Origin: an uncultured Chlorobiaceae bacterium
GTDB lineage: Bacteria; Bacteroidota; Chlorobiia; Chlorobiales; Chlorobiaceae
Reading direction: 5' to 3'
Length of the DNA: 35,060 bases
Assembly: GCA_903822595.1 (NCBI GenBank)
Contig: CAIJPS010000097.1
Location: 1-35,060, forward strand
Shown here: piece after piece, positions 17,992-28,109 of the stretch
Layout of the letters: every line of letters starts with the position of its first letter
Position numbering within the stretch: position 1 is the stretch's first letter
Made by a program: the position numbers and the translations under genes
The notes under the pieces: model-generated
What the model was told of the DNA's origin: nothing
Database searches by the model: none
What the model saw: the letters and a program-made list of their open reading frames with translations, nothing else

Positions 17992-19134
17992 ATGCGTTAC
18001 GATGTCGCAGTAATAGGTGGCGGCCCTTCCGGAGCCGTCGCAGCAGCCGTACTGGCAAAAGCCGGAGTATCAACCATTCTCATTGAACGAAATCTTGACA
18101 ACGTCAAACCCTGTGGAGGAGCAATTCCTCTTGGTTTGATCGAAGAGTTCCAGATTCCTGCCGAACTGATCGAAAAAAAGCTGTCGAACATGAGAGCTCG
18201 CTCTCCAAAAGGAAGAGTCATTGAGATGCATATGCCGAACGGTTATGTTGGCATGGTACGACGCGAAAAATTTGACCGCTATTTGCGTTCCGAAGCCGAA
18301 CGGGCAGGAGCCGTCATCGTTGAAGGGCTGGTTAAATCAATCTCACACTCAGGCGATGGCTTTGTCATCAAGACACTTAACGACAAGGTTCCTGCGATCC
18401 GTGCCCGTAAGATTATCGGGGCAGATGGAGCAAACTCAAAAACTGCCGATGAGTTGCATTTTCCTTCCAACGAGCTGAAGGTGATTGCCATGCAGCAGCG
18501 ATTCAAATACACTCCAGCCATCCAGAAATTCAGTGATATTGTTGAAATCTGGTTTGACGGTGAAGTCTCTCCAGATTTTTATGGCTGGATTTTCCCCAAA
18601 GCGGATCATCTGGCCATTGGCACCGGTACAGAGGATAAATACCACAACCTCAAATTGCTTCAGAAGCGCTTTGTTGAAAAAATAGGAATTACCGATGCAC
18701 CCTATCTCGACGAGGCCGCAAAGATACCGATGAAGCCCCGGAGATCATTTACCCAGGAAAAAGCCATTCTTGTCGGTGATGCAGCAGGGCTGGTGACTCC
18801 AGCCAACGGAGAGGGAATTTTCTTTGCCATGCGATCAGGAAAGCTTGGTGCACAGGCCATGATTGAGCATATAAAAAACAAGGTTCCTTTGCAGAGCTAT
18901 GAAAAAGAGTTTCGCAAGCTCTATGCTCCAATCTTTTTTGGCCTTGAGGTTTTACAGGCGGTTTACTACCGTAATGACCGACTCAGGGAGAGTTTTGTGG
19001 CAATATGCGCCGATGATGATGTTCAGCGGATTACCTTCGACTCTTACCTCTATAAAAAAATGGTGCCAGCCCCCTGGTCGACCCAGATGAAAATCTTTTC
19101 CAAAAATATCTACCACCTGATCAAGGGCTGTTAA
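17992..19134 (+). CDS. bchP: Geranylgeranyl reductase (bacteriochlorophyll tail)
   Basis: FAD-dependent oxidoreductase of 380 residues that reduces the geranylgeranyl tail of (bacterio)chlorophyll to phytyl. Dinucleotide-binding motif GGGPSG at 9-14, [13 protein letters not shown] soon after (a ChlP/BchP hallmark), a second FAD motif [11 protein letters not shown], and [19 protein letters not shown] near the middle. The start is 3 bp past glyS, and the next gene begins at the base following the TAA, so glyS-bchP-19135 are one operon. An archaeal-lipid reductase function is less likely, given the length and the phototroph-like context. Confidence 0.9.
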   Translation: MRYDVAVIGGGPSGAVAAAVLAKAGVSTILIERNLDNVKPCGGAIPLGLIEEFQIPAELIEKKLSNMRARSPKGRVIEMHMPNGYVGMVRREKFDRYLRSEAERAGAVIVEGLVKSISHSGDGFVIKTLNDKVPAIRARKIIGADGANSKTADELHFPSNELKVIAMQQRFKYTPAIQKFSDIVEIWFDGEVSPDFYGWIFPKADHLAIGTGTEDKYHNLKLLQKRFVEKIGITDAPYLDEAAKIPMKPRRSFTQEKAILVGDAAGLVTPANGEGIFFAMRSGKLGAQAMIEHIKNKVPLQSYEKEFRKLYAPIFFGLEVLQAVYYRNDRLRESFVAICADDDVQRITFDSYLYKKMVPAPWSTQMKIFSKNIYHLIKGC

Positions 19135-19866
19135 ATGTTGCTCTCCTTTCCCAACTGGATTATTCATCTCTCATCAGCGCTTGAATGGGGAGTTGCTGCG
19201 GCTCTGTTCTTCCACTATGGCAGCATAACGGGACGGCGTGACATACGCATCTTTGGCCTTGCCATGCTGCCGCACTGGAGCGGCAGTTTTTTTGTGCTGG
19301 GTTATCATATATCCGGAGATTCAATTCCGCTGCTTCTTGATATGTCGGAACTCATTAATCTCTTTGGAAGCACAGCGCTCCTGCTTGCAACCCTCAACCT
19401 GCTGAAATCGACCAAAAAAGCTTCTTCAACCGGTTCTATGGCCGCTCTTGCAGCCATCATGATTGCAGGAAAACCACAATCCTGGCTTGGTGCAGACATT
19501 TTTGACGCCATTTTGCAGCTTTCAAGCGTGGTCTATCTCACCTTTCTTGTCCTGCTGCTGATACTCTACAGGCGTGACCGGAGCATTTTTTCCGCACTGA
19601 CGGTTACCGGTTTCTGGTTTGTGCTGGTCTTCATCTCGGTCACCATTTTCTGCATGTACCTCGCCACCATCGTGAGAGGTTATCCAACACTTTCACACGA
19701 CGACCTGCTGCATGGATTGGCCGAAAGCCTGCTGAGCATCAGTAATCTCATGATTGTTATTGGCGCGCAGCGTAAAATCAGGGAATATAAGCAGGAGCAC
19801 TTGGGTGACTTCAAGCAGCGCGGTTTCAAACTGCACCCTCATGACGAAAAAGCTGCTCATGGATGA
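19135..19866 (+). CDS. Membrane protein fusing DUF2499 (Ycf49-like) and DUF3593-like halves
   Basis: Integral membrane protein of 243 residues with about six or seven helices. The N-terminal half (about 4-95), with LSFPNWIIHLSSALEWG and MLPHWSGSFFVLGYH, matches the DUF2499/Ycf49 pattern of cyanobacteria and plastids (LSxPTWxIHxSSxxEW). The C-terminal half (about 115-215), with FWFVLVFISVTI and LLHGLAESLLSISNLMIVIG, resembles DUF3593, which I recall as LHGGAESLLTLTNL. Both families are otherwise known from oxygenic phototrophs. Its ATG follows the bchP TAA without a gap, so translational coupling is likely. A role in chlorophyll handling is inferred. The last 10 bp overlap the end of the convergent ctpA. 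Confidence 0.7.
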   Translation: MLLSFPNWIIHLSSALEWGVAAALFFHYGSITGRRDIRIFGLAMLPHWSGSFFVLGYHISGDSIPLLLDMSELINLFGSTALLLATLNLLKSTKKASSTGSMAALAAIMIAGKPQSWLGADIFDAILQLSSVVYLTFLVLLLILYRRDRSIFSALTVTGFWFVLVFISVTIFCMYLATIVRGYPTLSHDDLLHGLAESLLSISNLMIVIGAQRKIREYKQEHLGDFKQRGFKLHPHDEKAAHG

Positions 19867-21641
19867 AGAATGCGCGAATAGTTTCGGGAATCGGAAAGTA
19901 CCTCAATTGCCTTGTTTACTGCCGGGTCATGGTCAAGTTCGGCCTTTCGCGAAGTACGCTCATCATAATGGCGGAGAATCTCAACGCCAAGAGCATGCAT
20001 AATATTCGATGACTCCTTTTCCATTTCCACCCCTTTGAGTCGATCAATCTCCTGCTGGAGAGCGGTGACGCATGTCAGATTACTATCACTGTGTTCAGGC
20101 TGAACTTTTTTCATACTCTCCTTCAGCTCAATGAATTTTCGTTCAGAGTCGGAGGTGTAAACAAAGTTTCTGCTCTGCAGAAAGTCCGCAAAGGATACAA
20201 AAAGTGTACGACTGTCGAGCGGTTGCGGAGGCATGAGAGGGTGGGTAGAGCAGTAGTCGGTAGAAAAAAGAAAGAGAAGGCCTCTCTTGTTCAGCTCCAA
20301 AAGATAGGGTGACGTAACCGGGTCGGATAGCTGGATATCTGGCATAATGCCTCCACCGCCGTAGACCTTTCTCTTCCCTTTGGTGTAAAAAACCTGAGAG
20401 GCCTTCTCTTTCTGTGCCGCCGGAAGCACCTCGCGCGATTCACGCACCGCATTATGACCCTCTTTCTGGATCAATCGGCCAGAGGGAGTATAGTATTTCG
20501 ATGTTGTCAGCTTCAGTGCGGTATTGTAGGAAATTTTCACAACAGACTGCACCAGTCCTTTGCCGTATGAGCGCTCACCGATAATAATCCCCCGATCAAG
20601 ATCCTGTATTGCACCGGCAACAATCTCAGCCGCAGAGGCACTTTGGCCATTGATCAAAACGGCAAGGGGAAGCGCCGCCTCAATTGGCTCTCTTTCCGTT
20701 ACATAGGATTTGTCCATTTCAGGAGAACGCCCACGAATTGAAACCACTGGACTGCCTTTGCTGACAAAAAGCGATGCAACATCAATAGCTACGTTGAGCA
20801 ATCCTCCGGGATTACTTCTGAGATCAAGAACAATACCTTTCAGCGGAAGATGTTGCTCTGAAGCCTGGCGCAAAAGTCCCAGAAAGGCTTCGCGCAGATC
20901 GTCGGAAGAGTGGGATCCGAAGCTTTTCATTTCGATATAGCCGGTACCCTTCACAATACCAGAATAACTTACCGTGCTTACCCGCACCTCCTCCCGCATC
21001 AGCCTGGCTGAAAATGAGGGCGCGCCCTTACGCTCAAGCCGAAGGGCAAAAGAAGTGCCCGCAGCTCCTTTGAGCAGCGTCTTGACCCCGTCCAGCGGCA
21101 TCTTTATGATCTCCCGTCCATTGACGGTAGTAATTCGGTCGCCAATTTTGATGCCTGCTTTTGCTGCGGGATAACCCTCAACAACCGATGTGACAAACAC
21201 CGTACCGTCAATGGAGGCAATGGTGATACCGATACCGACATACTGCCCACTGGTAAGCTCGTTCAGCTCATCCGAATCATTTTCGTCAAGAAAAACGGTG
21301 TAAGGGTCAAGGGTGTGAAGCATGCCGTCAATACCCGCATACATCAGCTCGCTGACATTGAGCTTGTCAACATAGCTTTTTGAAACTTCTTGGTAAACTT
21401 CACCGAAAAGGTCGATACTTCTGACAATATCGAAATACTCCTTGTCGGTAAAATCAGCGTGGAGAGATGGAACGGATGGAACGGACGGAATTGAGTGGAC
21501 GGATGGCTCGGAAACCGCAGAGAACGTCAGTGAAGGAAATCCGCAGAGAAAGGGAAGGGCAACCACAATGGCAAACACACTACGGCGCAGTGAGTCTCTC
21601 CACAGCCAGCATCCGTTACTCTCCCCGTTCCTCTGCATCAT
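19857..21641 (-). CDS. ctpA: Carboxyl-terminal processing protease (S41) with PDZ domain
   Basis: Periplasmic S41 protease of 594 residues. An N-terminal hydrophobic segment (SVFAIVVALPFLCGFPSLTFSA, about 21-42) is a signal peptide or anchor. It is followed by a repetitive PSVHSIPSVPSVPS stretch, a PDZ domain (about 130-205 with GIGI and AAKAGIKIGDRI), and a catalytic core with S336 in NGQSASAAE and K361 in SYGKGLVQ, spaced 25 residues as in Prc. The C-terminal 150 residues are an extension. It starts immediately after the TGA of dapD and ends 10 bp inside the convergent membrane-protein gene. Confidence 0.92.
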   Translation of the reverse strand: MMQRNGESNGCWLWRDSLRRSVFAIVVALPFLCGFPSLTFSAVSEPSVHSIPSVPSVPSLHADFTDKEYFDIVRSIDLFGEVYQEVSKSYVDKLNVSELMYAGIDGMLHTLDPYTVFLDENDSDELNELTSGQYVGIGITIASIDGTVFVTSVVEGYPAAKAGIKIGDRITTVNGREIIKMPLDGVKTLLKGAAGTSFALRLERKGAPSFSARLMREEVRVSTVSYSGIVKGTGYIEMKSFGSHSSDDLREAFLGLLRQASEQHLPLKGIVLDLRSNPGGLLNVAIDVASLFVSKGSPVVSIRGRSPEMDKSYVTEREPIEAALPLAVLINGQSASAAEIVAGAIQDLDRGIIIGERSYGKGLVQSVVKISYNTALKLTTSKYYTPSGRLIQKEGHNAVRESREVLPAAQKEKASQVFYTKGKRKVYGGGGIMPDIQLSDPVTSPYLLELNKRGLLFLFSTDYCSTHPLMPPQPLDSRTLFVSFADFLQSRNFVYTSDSERKFIELKESMKKVQPEHSDSNLTCVTALQQEIDRLKGVEMEKESSNIMHALGVEILRHYDERTSRKAELDHDPAVNKAIEVLSDSRNYSRILHP

Positions 21642-22505
21642 TCACCTTAAAGCCTCTTCCAAAGCAGTTGCGCTGTCAGTCCGTTCATCACGGTATTTTA
21701 TAATCACCGGCGTATAGATAGAGAGTCCGTGTTCAGAAGCAAAATCTCCCTTTATCCTTCGTGACCCGGCCACTACGACTGCTCCGGCAGGAATCACCAG
21801 GGGAGCTTCTGCGCTTTTGCGATAAATAGCATTCAGGGCAAGATCATAGACAGGAGTTGACCCGTTCAGGATCACCCCGGTACCGATAACCGCCCGCTCC
21901 TTCACAATGGTACCTTCATAAATGCCGCAGTTACCCCCGACCATCACCTCATCCTCAATAATGACAGGCATGGCACCGACAGGCTCAAGCACACCACCAA
22001 CCTGGACGCCCGCCGAAAGATGCACCTTTTTGCCAACCTGTGCGCAACTCCCCACCAAAGCATGGGAATCGATCATGGTACCCTCATCAACATAGGCGCC
22101 AACATTGACATAGGCTGGCGGCATAATGACCACCGAAGGGGCCAGCCAGGAGCCGTCACGCACAGCCGATCCGCCGGGAACAATGCGGACATTATTGGCA
22201 AGCGTTATTTTTTTAAGCGGATACGTGTCCTTGTCGATAAAGGCAAACCCTGTTTCGTGCTCATCAAGCGCTACATAGCTCTCCTGTAATTTCCCGAGTC
22301 GCATGCCAAGCAGAATACCCTCCTTGACCCAGAAGTTGACCTGCCACTCTCCGCCCGATTTTTCCGCAGCTCTCACCAGCCCCTCATTGAGTAACTGCTT
22401 GAACTGATTAAAAACGGTGCGCGCTTCAGGGATATCCCAGAGTGCGGTGGCACCCAGCGATGAAAAACCAAGAATCGCCTCTTTCAATGCATCATACTGT
22501 CCCAT
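21642..22505 (-). CDS. dapD: 2,3,4,5-tetrahydropyridine-2,6-dicarboxylate N-succinyltransferase
   Basis: Lysine/diaminopimelate-pathway enzyme of 287 residues. A helical N-terminus precedes a left-handed beta-helix with hexapeptide repeats ([25 protein letters not shown], then [28 protein letters not shown]), the diagnostic DapD order. It uses succinyl-CoA, so the succinylase branch of the pathway is implied. It sits 24 bp after the rne/rng gene, and its TGA abuts the ATG of ctpA, giving a three-gene minus-strand cluster. Confidence 0.93.
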   Translation of the reverse strand: MGQYDALKEAILGFSSLGATALWDIPEARTVFNQFKQLLNEGLVRAAEKSGGEWQVNFWVKEGILLGMRLGKLQESYVALDEHETGFAFIDKDTYPLKKITLANNVRIVPGGSAVRDGSWLAPSVVIMPPAYVNVGAYVDEGTMIDSHALVGSCAQVGKKVHLSAGVQVGGVLEPVGAMPVIIEDEVMVGGNCGIYEGTIVKERAVIGTGVILNGSTPVYDLALNAIYRKSAEAPLVIPAGAVVVAGSRRIKGDFASEHGLSIYTPVIIKYRDERTDSATALEEALR

Positions 22506-22529
22506 AAAGCAAGCTCAACTGTTTTACTG

Positions 22530-24218
22530 TTAAATATCGCCATATTCGGCGGTAATGTCCTTGTTATTTTTTCTGCTGTAAAAGCGGAAATCGTCACTTC
22601 TCAGGCTCTCATCAGGCTTTACCTGCACAAAAAGCATGTGCTGAAGGAACCATTTCAGTTCCGTTTTCATGTCGCTGTTCTGCAGTGGCTCGACAACCGT
22701 CGGGCTGACATAGAGGTCAAGCTGCTGAAACTTCATGGAGTGCTGCAGCGCATACTTTCTAAGCCACCGTTCAATCTGGTTGATGGTGGTAAACCTTGCC
22801 TGCACCACACCGGTTCCCCCACAGGCCGGGCACTGATCGCCCATTCGCTGCATCAGGCTGGGACGTATTCTCTCACGGGTAATCTGCATGATCCCGAAAT
22901 CTGACATAGGCAGAATATTTGACTTCGCCCGATCATTGCGCAACTCGGTTTTCATGGAGTCATAAACCTTCTTGGCATTTTTCTGATCGAGCATATCGAT
23001 AAAGTCAACAACAATAATGCCGCCGATATCGCGTAACCGCAACTGCCGTACAACCTCACGTGCAGCTTCAAGGTTGGTTTTCAGCGAGTTCTCCTCCTGC
23101 TCCCTTTTAGCCGCATACCTGCCGCTGTTGACATCAACCACCACCATCGCTTCGGTATGCTCGATAATGATATAGCCGCCCGACTTGAGCCATACCTTGC
23201 GTGAAAAGATTGATTCAACATCCTTTGCAATGCCATACCCTTCGAACAAAGGAAGCTTGCCCTGGTAGAAAGTGACATTTTTCACCATCTCAGGTGCCGC
23301 CCACTGGATATAGTTCAGTGTCTCTTTGTAAATAAGTTGTGAATTTGCAACAATTTCTGTTACATCAGAGGTAAGCGAGTCGCGCAACACACTCGATATG
23401 ATGGTATCCTCTTTGAAAATCAACTGGGGAGGAGCCGCATCCTGCAGCTTTTCCTCAATCTGTGTCCATTTGGCCAGAAGCTTCTCAAGATCCTGCTTCA
23501 ATAGCGTCTCCTCCTGATCTTCAGCAACTGTGCGGATAATAGCACCAAAACCTTCCGGCAAGATGGAGCGCACCAGCTTTTTCAGTCTTGACCGCTCCTT
23601 ACGCGCAATAACCCTTCGCGAAACGGCAACCTGGCCGCCACCAAAAGGAAGCAATACCATGAAACGTCCGGCAATCGTAATGTCGGAGGTAAGGCGGGAG
23701 CCCTTGCTGCTGATCGGCTCCTTGATGACCTGCACCAGAATGGAGTCGTTCGGCTTAAGCTTCCCGGCAATCATCTGTGTATAGGACTGCCTTTTCTCCG
23801 CCCGATCCTGATCATCTGCCGAAGGGGTCTTGCCGCCACTGCGGGCAGCCGGTTTTACATTTGTACCCGCTACCGGTTCATTACCACTGCGGACCACCTG
23901 CGGCACATCATCGCCATCGTCCACGCCGCCATTCTCATCATCATCATCATCCTCAATCAGCGCGCGATAATCTTCATTTGTTGTGCCGACATCTGAAAAA
24001 TGCAAAAAACCGTCAGACTTCTGCCCGATGTCAACAAAAGCCGCTTTCAGCCCTTCAACAACCTTATGCACCCTGCCGAGATAGATATCACCAATACTTC
24101 TCCGGCTCTCCGGACGCTCAATAATCAACTCAACCAGCCGACCCTCCTCAACCAGTGCAACCTGTATCTCGTCGCCGGTCTTGTTCATCAGCAACTGTTT
24201 ATTCGAACTCTTCTTCAT
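22530..24218 (-). CDS. Ribonuclease E/G family endoribonuclease
   Basis: RNA-processing enzyme of 562 residues. An S1-like domain (about 40-190) is interrupted by an acidic, low-complexity insertion (about 85-145, with EDDDDDE). The catalytic DNase I-like region carries the metal-binding aspartates in VVVDVNSGR and IIVVDFIDM, and the zinc link is CPACGGTG near 465. No long C-terminal degradosome scaffold is present, so the protein is RNase G-like in length. Start ATG 24218 has GAGTG upstream. It leads the rne-dapD-ctpA cluster. Confidence 0.9.
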   Translation of the reverse strand: MKKSSNKQLLMNKTGDEIQVALVEEGRLVELIIERPESRRSIGDIYLGRVHKVVEGLKAAFVDIGQKSDGFLHFSDVGTTNEDYRALIEDDDDDENGGVDDGDDVPQVVRSGNEPVAGTNVKPAARSGGKTPSADDQDRAEKRQSYTQMIAGKLKPNDSILVQVIKEPISSKGSRLTSDITIAGRFMVLLPFGGGQVAVSRRVIARKERSRLKKLVRSILPEGFGAIIRTVAEDQEETLLKQDLEKLLAKWTQIEEKLQDAAPPQLIFKEDTIISSVLRDSLTSDVTEIVANSQLIYKETLNYIQWAAPEMVKNVTFYQGKLPLFEGYGIAKDVESIFSRKVWLKSGGYIIIEHTEAMVVVDVNSGRYAAKREQEENSLKTNLEAAREVVRQLRLRDIGGIIVVDFIDMLDQKNAKKVYDSMKTELRNDRAKSNILPMSDFGIMQITRERIRPSLMQRMGDQCPACGGTGVVQARFTTINQIERWLRKYALQHSMKFQQLDLYVSPTVVEPLQNSDMKTELKWFLQHMLFVQVKPDESLRSDDFRFYSRKNNKDITAEYGDI

Positions 24219-24593
24219 TCGTTCACTCTTTTATAATGGCAAGAACCCGGGGGATTCCCCCCTCTCATAACCTCTTTACTACCCAACAGCAACAAGCGTC
24301 GGCGTTCAAAAACCATGCCGATTGCCGCCAAGGGGAACACACTTCAACCGATAACTCTTTTTTTGTCATACCGTCAGCGGGGGAAAACAGCGCGAACGGC
24401 CCGCAGACCAACAATCAAGATAAGAAATAATAGACAGGAAACCGCCAAAACCACTCCAGAAGCACAACTAAGAATGTTTCGCATTGGTCAATCCAAACAT
24501 CTCCTGTCCCCCATTCTTTTTGCAGTAGTTATTTGAAGTTATGTACATTGAACATGTCAGTTTTTTCATGTTGCGACTCTCTCCTTTCACCTT
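24219..24593. other. Intergenic region between RNase E/G and hsdR
   Basis: Divergent 375-bp gap at the junction between housekeeping genes and the restriction island. It holds a GGGGGA-TT-CCCCC palindrome near 24248-24263 and a short AACATG / CATGTT repeat at 24551-24572 close to the hsdR start. No credible reading frame, RNA gene or integrase site is visible. Confidence 0.5.
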
Positions 24594-27389
24594 ATGCCGG
24601 ATAAAAACACTCTAAACCAGACGCCCGAGCAGCAAGCTCGTGACGCCATCGACCGCCAGCTCACGGCGGCGGGTTGGGCTGTTCAGGAGAAGAGTCAGAT
24701 CAACTGGCACGTTTCACCCGGCATTGCGGTGCGCCATTACCCGATGCAGGATGGCTCAGAGTCCGACTACGTCCTCTTTGTTGATCGCAAGCCAGTCGGG
24801 ATCATCGAAGCAAAACGGGAGGAGGAGGGGCAGCGCCTCACCTCCGTAGAGGATCAATCTTCAGGATATGCAACAAGCAAACTGAAGCACCTCCAGAACG
24901 CCCCGCATCCCTTTGTCTACGAAAGCACCGGCGTGTTGACCCACTTTACCGACTACCGGGACCCAAAACCCCGCTCACGGCCGGTGTTCACCTTTCACCG
25001 CCCGGAAACCTTCCGCGAGTGGCTTGGCAAGGAGCAGAGCCTCAGAGCACGCCTGCACTCCATTCCCGAGCTGAACCAACGTGGTCTGCGCGAGTGCCAG
25101 AGCATTGCCATCAACAACCTCGAAGGCTCCTTCCGTGACGCACGCCCGAGAGCGCTCATCCAGATGGCCACAGGTTCAGGCAAAACCTTTGCCGCCATCA
25201 CCTCGATCTACCGCCTGCTCAAACACGGCGACGCCAAACGGATACTCTTTCTGGTCGATACCCGCAACCTCGGCGAACAGGCAGAACAGGAGTTCCGGGC
25301 CTACACGCCCAATGACGACAACCGCAAGTTTACCGAACTCTAAAACGTGCAGCGGCTCCAGTCGAGCGCCATCGCCAGCGACAGCCATGTCTGCATCACC
25401 ACCATCCAGCGCCTCTACTCCATTCTGAAAGGCGAGGAGCTTGACGCATCGCTTGAAGAGGATAACCCTGCGGAAAAAAGCTGGCAACCAAAAGAGCCGG
25501 TACCGGTAGCCTACAGCGCAAAGGTTCCACCAGAATTTTTCGACTTCATCGTCATCGACGAGTGCCACCGCTCCATCTACAACCTCTGGCAGCAGGTGCT
25601 CGACTACTTCGACGCCTTTCTCATCGGTCTGACCGCAACGCCCGACAAGCGCACCTTCGGCTTTTTCCAGGAAAACATCGTCAGCGAATACAGCCATGAA
25701 CGCGCCGTAGCCGATGGCGTCAATGTGGGTTACAGCGTCTATCTCATCGAGACCGAGATCACCAATAACGGCGCAGAAATCAAGGCGAGAGAGTTTATCG
25801 ACAAACGAGAAAAGCTCTCCCGCCGCAAACGATGGGAGCAGCTCGACGAGGATGTCACCTATACGCCCACCCAGCTCGACCGTGACGTGGTCAATCCAAG
25901 CCAGATCCGCACCATCATCCGCACCTTTCGCGAGATAGTGCCGATCTTGTTCCCCGGACGGAGCGAGGTGCCCAAAACCCTTGTTTTCGCTAAAACCGAC
26001 AGTCATGCCGAAGATATCATCAAAATTATCCGCGAAGAGTTCGGCGAAGGCAACGCATTCTGCAAAAAAATCACCTGCAAGTCAGACGAAGATCCCAAAT
26101 CACTGCTCGCCCGCTTTCGCAACGAGTACAACCCCAGAATAGCCGTCACGGTTGACATGATCGCCACCGGCACCGACGTCAAGCCGCTCGAATGCCTGCT
26201 CTTCATGCGCGACGTCAAAAGCAGCAACTATTTCGAGCAGATGATAGGCAGGGGTACACGCACCCTCTGTTTTGACGACCTCAAAAAGGTGACCCCATCA
26301 GTCACCTCCGCCAAAACCCACTTTGTCATAGTCGATGCCATCGGCGTCACCAGATCGCTGAAAACCGACAGCCGCCCCCTTGAGCGCAAGCCCACAATTT
26401 CACTGAAGGAGCTGCTTGAAGCCATCACCTTCGGCGCAGAGGAGGAAGATCATTTCATCTCCCTTGCCAGCCGCCTTGCCCGGCTCGACCGGCAGATCAC
26501 CGAAGAGGAACGGGCTACCTTTATCGAAAAAGCGGGCGGCAAAAGCATCAACCAGGTTGTGCGCGAACTGTTCGATGCCTGGAACCCCGACGCTATCAGC
26601 CTGAAAGCACAATCGTTACAGGGAGCGCTTGTAGAAGAGGAGAGCGATAACCCGTCAGCCGAAACACATCTGTTGCAGGAAGAGGCACAGCGAGCGCTCC
26701 TGAACGAAGCACGCTCCACCTTCAACGGGCCGCTGAACGAGTTTATCGACACCGTCCGCCGCGTGCATGAACAGATTATCGACACCATCAACCTCGACCA
26801 GGTCACCAAAAGCGAATGGGCCACCGAAAGTGCCAGCAAGGCAACGGAACTGATCGGGGAGTTCAAGGCATATCTTGAAGCGCACAAAGATGAAATCACC
26901 GCGCTCACCATCTTCTACAACCAGCCCTTTCAGCATCGCACGGTCACCTACCGGATGATCCGCGAGCTGTTTGAGCGCCTCAAAGCCGACAAACCGGCTC
27001 TGGCCCCGATGCGCATCTGGCACGCCTACGAGCAACTCGAACAGGTCAATGGCACCAGCCCCAAAAACGAGCTTATCGCCCTTGTCTCGCTCATCCGCCG
27101 CGTCATCGGCATCGACACGGTACTGACCCTTTACGACAAAACCGTTGACACCAACTTCAAAAAATGGATCTTCAACAAGCACTCCGGCGCAGGCGAAAAG
27201 TTCACCGAAGAGCAGATGCAGTGGCTGCGCATGATCAAGGAGCACATTGCCGCCAGCATTCATATTGAGCCTGACGATCTCGACCTCACCCCCTTCGACG
27301 CGCATGGCGGTCGGGGCAAAATGTGGCAGCTTTTCGGGGAAAGAATGGGGACGATTATTGATGAACTTAACGAGGTGCTAACCGCTTGA
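24594..27389 (+). pseudogene. hsdR: Type I restriction enzyme R subunit, broken by an in-frame TAA
   Basis: 932 codons of one HsdR frame, interrupted by TAA at 25341-25343 (codon 250). The stop sits in the segment read as EL-stop-NVQRLQ; relatives typically read EL-Y-NVQRL, so a Tyr codon differing at its last base is the likely ancestor. The upstream part holds the nuclease motif (D58, E72-x-K74 in IIEAKRE) and Walker A ATGSGKT at 192-198. The downstream part holds DECH (codons 322-325), the rest of the motor, and an EcoEI-type C-terminal domain (LTPFDAHGGRGKMWQLFG). A GTG directly after the stop could in theory restart translation, but the nuclease and motif I would be in a separate peptide. 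Probably inactive unless the stop is suppressed or is a sequencing error. Confidence 0.85.
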
Positions 27390-27593
27390 TTGATAGAAAG
27401 ATAGTACTGACCACCTTCTCTATCTACGACAATTATGAGATGGTTATTGAAACGCAATAAGTGAGAAAAACTCTTTATATTTTCTACGACTTTGGGCTAA
27501 CGATGAAAAGGAAAAATTGCCGAATAAACGCAACTCATGGGATTCGTTATGAATCTGTTTCCTGAGAGCAATGTGCTTAACGATTCAATAAAA

Positions 27594-27599
27594 AAGGAG
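27594..27599 (+). promoter_or_regulatory. Shine-Dalgarno of the antitoxin gene
   Basis: AAGGAG lies 8 nt before ATG 27608 and fixes the start of the 59-residue antitoxin. Confidence 0.6.
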
Positions 27600-27607
27600 A
27601 TGCTACT

Positions 27608-27787
27608 ATGGAAAATCTGAAGCAGGAGGCAATCCGGGTAATTTCAGCTTTACCGGAGAGTGCCACTATTGAGGAGATTATGTATGAGCTGTACGTCGTT
27701 GATAAAATCAAAAAAGGCAAAGAGGCGGTTGAACGTGGAGAGTCACAATCAACAGAAGAGTTGAAAAAAGAGATGCTGTCATGGTAA
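27608..27787 (+). CDS. Small antitoxin of a ParE/RelE-type module
   Basis: 59 residues, MENLKQEAIRVI at the start, with ATIEEIMYELYVVDKIKKG in the middle and a C-terminus ending KKEMLSW. It matches the general pattern of short acidic-basic antitoxins encoded just before ParE-type toxins. Its strong Shine-Dalgarno (27594-27599) and the 7-bp overlap with the toxin start (27781) show it is the first gene of a coupled pair. The family name is not certain, and binding to its toxin is inferred from gene order. A GATTC-GTTAT-GAATC palindrome about 50 bp upstream might be an autoregulatory site. Confidence 0.75.
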   Translation: MENLKQEAIRVISALPESATIEEIMYELYVVDKIKKGKEAVERGESQSTEELKKEMLSW

Positions 27788-28092
27788 AATGGTCAGAGCC
27801 TGCAAAAACTGATTTACGGCACATTCACGATTACATTGCAAATAATTCCAAGTTTTATGCAGAGAAAGTTGCTCTTGAGATTGTTAAAAAGTCAGAGCAA
27901 ATAAGCGCTTTTCCTGAGGCGGGCAGAATTGTCCCTGAAATTGGAGATCCCGCAATCAGAGAATTTTTTATCTATTCCTACAGACTTATTTACGAAATTT
28001 TTCCCGCAACTATTGAAATTCTTGCACTGGTTCACGCCAAACGAAATTTCATCAAAGATGTGGTGAGTGAACAGCAGCACCCAAAAAATTAA
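27781..28092 (+). CDS. ParE/RelE-superfamily toxin
   Basis: 103-residue toxin-like protein. The pattern VKWSEPAKTDLRHIHDYIA, a mid-segment with FPEAGRIVPEI, and YRLIYEIFPATIEILALVHAKRNF at the end are typical ParE features; family members inhibit DNA gyrase or cleave mRNA. It overlaps the antitoxin gene by 7 bp. The pair lies between broken hsdR and a second hsdR relic, so it was probably placed in the restriction operon as an addiction or maintenance module. Which target it has cannot be told. Confidence 0.85.
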   Translation: MVKWSEPAKTDLRHIHDYIANNSKFYAEKVALEIVKKSEQISAFPEAGRIVPEIGDPAIREFFIYSYRLIYEIFPATIEILALVHAKRNFIKDVVSEQQHPKN

Positions 28093-28109
28093 GCCCCCCA
28101 ACTCTTTTT

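Noticed and set aside
19857-19866. Overlap of convergent genes as a sign of misannotation
   Set aside because: Both genes are well supported to their ends, and a 10-bp 3' overlap is ordinary.
25176-26006. Long open frame (276 codons) on the minus strand inside hsdR
   Set aside because: It is fully antisense to well-matched HsdR motifs and shows no domain or initiation signal; a by-product of high GC codon use.
25347-27389. Second half of hsdR as an independent helicase gene starting at GTG
   Set aside because: It starts within the helicase domain, lacks the Walker A motif and nuclease, and shares the frame of the upstream half, so it is the broken remainder.
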